A stretch of DNA of 9,904 nt from Eubacterium sp. Lineage in GTDB: Bacteria > Bacillota > Clostridia > Oscillospirales > Acutalibacteraceae. Both the position numbers and the translations under genes were made by a program. The stretch lies in contig JAILGO010000118.1 of the NCBI GenBank assembly GCA_024696725.1, positions 1 to 9,904 on the forward strand. Reading direction: 5' to 3'. This document shows positions 6,166-9,904 of this stretch, piece after piece; position 1 is the stretch's first letter, and each line of letters opens with the position of its first letter. Under the pieces are notes generated by a model, which was not told the origin of the DNA, made no database searches, and worked only from the letters and a program-made list of their open reading frames with translations.

Positions 6166-6813
6166 TTACCGGTAATCGTTACATTCAATTAAAAGTAAAA
6201 CTCCCTTTTCAACAGATACGGTGCATTTATCATTTTCGATATAATTGCTTTGACCGTACTGCTCAAAAGGCTCAAGGTCGAGCCTGTCCTTACCGTAGAA
6301 GCCGGCGGTATAATGCGCGCCTTCTATTTTTATACCGTAGCAGGGCTTCATAAACGCAAATAACGAAAACCACTGATAGTCTTTATTGAAGCTTCTTTTC
6401 TTTTTAATAAGAGAAAGCCTGTTATTACTGTCTGCAATTACGCAATCGGCACCGTTTTTCATAGCATAATCAAGACATAGAATATTAGAGTAGGTATGGT
6501 CGAGCCTGCCACCGAGCGCTCCGAGAATAAGTAAATTTTTAAAGCCTTTTGAAACAGCGGCTTTAACGGCGTTAAAGGTATCGGTAGCGTCTTTTTCTAC
6601 GGGAAACGATTTAATATTATAATCTCCCTCAGGCTCGTCGCTGCTGTCAAAATCCGCAATAATCAGGTCAGGCTTCAGCCCTATGCTTTCAAGTTTTTTA
6701 TAACCGCTGTCGGCGGCAATAATATAAGCATTCGCCGGTATATTCTCTTTTATAAATTCTGTATCGTCAACGGGTGCGCCCGAAACGATTACACAGTCTA
6801 TTTTTTCTGCCAT
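6166..6813 (-). CDS. thiN: Thiamine diphosphokinase
   Basis: This enzyme transfers pyrophosphate from ATP to thiamine, making thiamine diphosphate in the cytoplasm. The 215-residue length is normal for the family. Motifs seen in order are AADSGYKKL (33-41), DLIIADFDS (49-57), KDATDTFNAV (74-83) and LGALGGRLDHTYSN (97-110), which form the catalytic and metal-binding core. The C-terminal beta-rich thiamine-binding domain covers about 145-211. The gene overlaps the end of rsgA by 16 bases. Its ribosome binding site (AAGGAT and AAAGGA) lies inside rsgA, so the two are almost certainly cotranscribed and coupled. The same gene sits next to rsgA/cpgA and upstream of spoVM in B. subtilis, though with rpe between rsgA and it. 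Confidence 0.95.
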   Translation of the reverse strand: MAEKIDCVIVSGAPVDDTEFIKENIPANAYIIAADSGYKKLESIGLKPDLIIADFDSSDEPEGDYNIKSFPVEKDATDTFNAVKAAVSKGFKNLLILGALGGRLDHTYSNILCLDYAMKNGADCVIADSNNRLSLIKKKRSFNKDYQWFSLFAFMKPCYGIKIEGAHYTAGFYGKDRLDLEPFEQYGQSNYIENDKCTVSVEKGVLLLIECNDYR

Positions 6814-7682
6814 TCCTTTATATCCTTAACCTCGTTATACATTGCTATATAGCTCTCGTGGCGCGATTTACCGATTTCTCCGTTATTAACAGCCTCGCAT
6901 ACTGCGCAGCCTTTATCGTTTATATGAGAACAGTTGGTCTGAAACTTACAGCTCTCAATATACGGTAAAAACTCTCTGAAACAATAAGGTAAATCGTCTT
7001 TAAGTATCTTTTCACATCTTTCAAAATCAAGTGAAGAAAAGCCGGGAGTATCCGCTATATAACCGCCGTCCGTTTTAAAAAGCTCACAGTGACGGGTGGT
7101 GTGACGGCCGCGGCCGAGCTTTTTACTCGTTTCTCCCGTAGCAAGCTTAAGTTCGGGATAAATGTTATTAAGAAGAGAGGATTTTCCTACTCCGGTATTT
7201 CCCGTAAAAGCACAGATTGAACCGCTCATCAGCTCTTTAATTTCCCCGCTTCCCGTACCGTCAGAATTATTACAACTGATTACCTTAAAGCCCGCTTTTG
7301 AATAAACATCCGCATATAAGCTGAAATCGGAAGAAAGGTCGGTTTTTGTAATTACGATAATCGGCTCAATCTCCTTATATTCGGCTATTGCTATCAGCTT
7401 GTCGATAATCAGCGTATTAATCTTAGGCTCGACGAGCGACGACACGATAAATAATCTGTCAAGATTCGCAAGCGGCGGCCGCACGAGAGAATTCTTTCTT
7501 TCAAATATCCTGTCAACAGTATTTTCGTGGTCCCCGTTATTTACTGTAATCTCGACGTTATCACCGACAAGAGGAGTTATTCCCTGTTTTCTGAAGCTTC
7601 CTCTCGCCTTACATTCATATACTCCGTCGTCTGTATCAACGTAATAGAAGCCGCCGATACCCTTAATAATCTTACCAGTCAA
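6798..7682 (-). CDS. rsgA: Ribosome small subunit-dependent GTPase A (RsgA/CpgA)
   Basis: RsgA is a late-stage 30S assembly GTPase with circularly permuted G motifs. The 294 residues contain an N-terminal OB fold (about 1-65). The permuted GTPase order follows: TKTD (112-115, in place of NKxD), then the P-loop GNTGVGKSSLLN (161-172), the switch region GRGRHTTRH (190-198) and DTPGF (211-215). The C-terminal zinc-binding knuckle has C245, C251, H253 and C259. The start codon is TTG (7680-7682), with AGGAG 6 bases upstream; no nearby ATG fits, and the N-terminus GKIIKGIGGFYYV is family-like. It lies 48 bases after prkC, with a GC-rich hairpin in the gap. In B. subtilis the homologue CpgA is a phosphorylation target of PrkC, which fits the gene pairing. 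Confidence 0.96.
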   Translation of the reverse strand: MTGKIIKGIGGFYYVDTDDGVYECKARGSFRKQGITPLVGDNVEITVNNGDHENTVDRIFERKNSLVRPPLANLDRLFIVSSLVEPKINTLIIDKLIAIAEYKEIEPIIVITKTDLSSDFSLYADVYSKAGFKVISCNNSDGTGSGEIKELMSGSICAFTGNTGVGKSSLLNNIYPELKLATGETSKKLGRGRHTTRHCELFKTDGGYIADTPGFSSLDFERCEKILKDDLPYCFREFLPYIESCKFQTNCSHINDKGCAVCEAVNNGEIGKSRHESYIAMYNEVKDIKEWQKK

Positions 7683-7704
7683 ATTAAACTCCTGAATTCA
7701 TTAA

Positions 7705-7724
7705 GGGAGGGCGTTAACCCTCCC
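7705..7724 (-). terminator. GC-rich hairpin between prkC and rsgA
   Basis: A perfect 7-bp stem GGGAGGG/CCCTCCC (7718-7724 with 7705-7711) with a 6-base loop lies seven bases after the prkC stop. Only TTAAT follows on the minus strand, not a real T-run. It is more likely a partial terminator or an mRNA-stabilising or processing hairpin that lowers rsgA-thiN expression relative to prkC. The rsgA ribosome binding site follows 12 bases later. Confidence 0.5.
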
Positions 7725-7730
7725 GAAGTA

Positions 7731-9776
7731 TTAACCGTTACTGTCGTCACTTACAGGCTCTTCAGCCTTTGCCTTGGTTGTTGTAGTAGTATTATCCTTA
7801 GAATACTTTCTAAAGTCGTAAGTAATACTTTCATCCTTCTTACCGTCGATGTCCTTAGTTTCAGCGGCGACGGTATCCTTAAGAGCTACCGTTATATTTT
7901 TAATTGATTCTGCCTCGCCGGTTACGCTGAAGCTAATCTGTGAGCCGTCAAGCTCAACAATATTGCTCGTTCTCGTATTACCATCAACGCTAACGCTGAC
8001 AGTATCCTTAACGTATTCGCCGTTTTCGTCGAGAACCTTCGGAAGCCGTACGCTGAGCGAAATCTTAAGCTGACGCGCCGTCGTAGTAGTTGTAACGCCT
8101 GAAGATATAATAATCTTAATAGCGTCGTCCTCCTTAACCTGCTCGCCCTCGCTCGGCGATTGTGAAATAACGGTATCCTTAGGCATAGAACTGTCCTGAG
8201 TTATAAACGAAATATTCGTAAAGCCGTATTTTTCAAGGAAAGCTCGCGCTCCGCTCTGACTTAGTCCGTATACGCCGGGCATTTTATAGGTTTTAATCTC
8301 GGTAGTCGACGGTCCCGTAGAAACGTAAATAACGATTTCGTCGGACGCGTCGGCAACAGAGTCAGCCTTCGGCTCGGTATAGATAACCTTACCCTCGTCG
8401 ACGTTTTCGGAAGATACCGTAAGAACCTTGAAGTTTATAAAGCCCGTACGTTCGAGATAGGTTTTAGCCTGTTCAAGAGTGGCTCCGTATACGTTAGGCA
8501 CGGTTAAGCCGTCTTTAGCGGCGGCAACAAACAGAGTTACCTCGCTTCCCTCGAGCACCTTAGAGCCAACCTCGGGAGACTGTCTTATAATAATTCCCGG
8601 CTCAGCCTCGTCGGTCTGAACCTGTTCCTGAATAAACTTATATTTATATGCGCCCTTTTCGTTAGCGTCAATGACGGCGTCATAAGACATACCGACAAAG
8701 CTTTCAAGACGGTAAGTATTTTTCTGAATACCGTTAGTAAAAGCAAGTACAATCAGAATAATAGCGGCAATCAGAACGATAACGCCGATAATAACTACCG
8801 TAGCTACCTTCTTCTTTCTTGACGAGGAATCGTAATCGTCGTCGTATTCAGCTTTCTCTTCCTCAATCTTAACAGGCTTTATATCGTTTTTACTTACTAC
8901 CTTCGTAGGATTTGTATCAACTTTTACCGTATAGTTGAATACAGTATTGGGATTCATAACGATTTCCTCGATATCAAGAAGCATCTCGGTCGCAGTCTGA
9001 TATCTGTCAGCAGGATTTTTCTGCATTGCTCTTATACATATCTGCTCAAGTCCGACAGGGATATCGGGATTAATGTCAGTAAGCTTCTGAGCGTCAGCCT
9101 GAAGCTGCATAAGAGCAACAGATACCGCGCTGTCCGCTTCAAACGGTACTGTACCTGAAAGCATTTCGTAAAGAACTACGCCGAGCGAATAAATATCAGC
9201 CTTTTCGTCAGTGTACTCACCCTTTGCCTGCTCGGGCGCGATATAATGCACCGAACCGATAGCCTGTTCGGTAAGCGTTTTAGTCTCGCTTCTTGAAAAA
9301 CGCGCGATACCGAAATCCGTAACCTTTATATTACCCGTAGGAAGAAGAATAATATTCTGAGGCTTGATATCTCTATGAACTATACCCTTATCGTGAGCGT
9401 GCTGTACGGCTCTCAGAATCTGAGTCATAAAGAAAAGCGCGTCATTCCACGTTATAGCTCCCTGCTTATTAATATATTCCTTAAGCGTAATACCGTCGAT
9501 ATACTCCATTACGATATACTGAAGCTTTTCTCCGAGATTTACGTCGTATACCTTAACGATATTAGGATGGGAAAGAAGAGCGATAGCTTTACTTTCGTTC
9601 TTGAATCTCCGTTTGAATTCCTCATTCGCGGAATACTCGTCCTTAAGAACCTTTATAGCGACAATGCGGTCGTCTACATTGTCGTATGCTTTATAAACAA
9701 CGGACATACCACCTACGCCGATTATCTCGCGTACCTCGTATCTGCCGTCCAATCTTTTTCCGACATAATTTTCCAT
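7731..9776 (-). CDS. prkC: PASTA-domain Ser/Thr protein kinase (PrkC/Stk1 type)
   Basis: This 681-residue membrane kinase senses muropeptides or lipid II through extracellular PASTA domains and phosphorylates cytoplasmic targets; in spore formers it takes part in germination. The kinase domain covers about 12-272: glycine loop IGVGGMSVVYKA (19-30), catalytic K42, HRDIKPQN (134-141), DFG (154-156), a Thr/Ser-rich activation loop (161-175) and APE (180-182). An acidic juxtamembrane linker ends in RKKK, followed by one membrane helix (about 324-346). Three PASTA repeats lie at about 354-421, 422-488 and 496-560. A C-terminal extension follows (about 567-656, predicted beta-rich), bounded by two threonine-rich runs (562-566 and 663-667). 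The ATG has GGAGTCGG upstream and lies 18 bases after the phosphatase stop, so the two form the usual phosphatase-kinase pair. Confidence 0.97.
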   Translation of the reverse strand: MENYVGKRLDGRYEVREIIGVGGMSVVYKAYDNVDDRIVAIKVLKDEYSANEEFKRRFKNESKAIALLSHPNIVKVYDVNLGEKLQYIVMEYIDGITLKEYINKQGAITWNDALFFMTQILRAVQHAHDKGIVHRDIKPQNIILLPTGNIKVTDFGIARFSRSETKTLTEQAIGSVHYIAPEQAKGEYTDEKADIYSLGVVLYEMLSGTVPFEADSAVSVALMQLQADAQKLTDINPDIPVGLEQICIRAMQKNPADRYQTATEMLLDIEEIVMNPNTVFNYTVKVDTNPTKVVSKNDIKPVKIEEEKAEYDDDYDSSSRKKKVATVVIIGVIVLIAAIILIVLAFTNGIQKNTYRLESFVGMSYDAVIDANEKGAYKYKFIQEQVQTDEAEPGIIIRQSPEVGSKVLEGSEVTLFVAAAKDGLTVPNVYGATLEQAKTYLERTGFINFKVLTVSSENVDEGKVIYTEPKADSVADASDEIVIYVSTGPSTTEIKTYKMPGVYGLSQSGARAFLEKYGFTNISFITQDSSMPKDTVISQSPSEGEQVKEDDAIKIIISSGVTTTTTARQLKISLSVRLPKVLDENGEYVKDTVSVSVDGNTRTSNIVELDGSQISFSVTGEAESIKNITVALKDTVAAETKDIDGKKDESITYDFRKYSKDNTTTTTKAKAEEPVSDDSNG

Positions 9777-9794
9777 AATCCGACTCCGATAATA

Positions 9795-9904
9795 TTAATT
9801 TGAAATAACAACAACAGTGATATTGTCACCGCCGCCGTTAGAATTAGCTCTTTTAACAAGTCTGTCAGCATAAGCGTAAAACTGACCGTCCTTTAAATCA
9901 GATA
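9795..9904 (-). CDS. prpC: PP2C-family Ser/Thr phosphatase (PrpC/Stp), C-terminal part only
   Basis: Only the last 35 codons are inside the window; the 5' end lies beyond position 9904. The visible peptide includes YADRLVKRANSNGGGDNITV, followed by VVISN and TAA (9795-9797). The GGGDNIT segment is the last metal-binding motif of PP2C phosphatases, where the aspartate coordinates manganese. This enzyme dephosphorylates the targets of the adjacent PASTA kinase, and prpC-prkC order is standard in Firmicutes. The identification rests on this short motif plus the context. Confidence 0.9.
   Translation of the reverse strand, partial: SDLKDGQFYAYADRLVKRANSNGGGDNITVVVISN

Overview
The window looks like a chromosomal segment of an endospore-forming Firmicute, most likely class Clostridia and of Ruminococcaceae/Oscillospirales type. 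The evidence is the spoIIA sporulation operon, a spoVM gene, a T-box leader on valS, a PASTA-domain kinase next to a PP2C phosphatase, and moderately AT-rich coding sequence. The exact taxon is an inference. Every gene found lies on the minus strand, so transcription runs from high to low coordinates.

Read in that direction there are four blocks. (1) 9904-5859 is a housekeeping and sporulation cluster: the C-terminal end of a PP2C phosphatase (prpC/stp), the PASTA Ser/Thr kinase prkC, the ribosome-assembly GTPase rsgA, thiamine diphosphokinase, an unnamed 48-residue membrane peptide, and the tiny spore-coat anchor gene spoVM. This matches the prpC-prkC-cpgA-(rpe)-thiN-spoVM order of Bacillus subtilis, except that rpe is absent. 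(2) 5849-1822 is a valS-folC operon with a strong sigma-A promoter, a valine T-box riboswitch with a GUA specifier, and a strong terminator. (3) 1806-389 is the spoIIA operon (spoIIAA, spoIIAB, sigF), which controls forespore-specific sigma F. It ends in a terminator whose stem lies partly in the last codons of sigF. (4) 371-1 holds a tRNA-Trp(CCA) gene with its own promoter and terminator, followed by a 104-bp near-perfect direct repeat that carries a second, orphan copy of the tRNA 3' end.

The most notable irregularity is in spoIIAB. Its reading frame is broken near 1208 by what looks like loss of a single base. The missing C-terminal third, including the GxG motif of the ATP-binding fold, is intact in the next frame down to a stop that overlaps the sigF start. 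This is either a sequencing or assembly error or a real lesion in the sigma F switch. Second, only 15 bases separate the folC terminator from spoIIAA, so the spoIIA promoter must lie upstream of, or inside, that terminator. I found no candidate for a new defence system or mobile element; the window is mostly conserved core genome.
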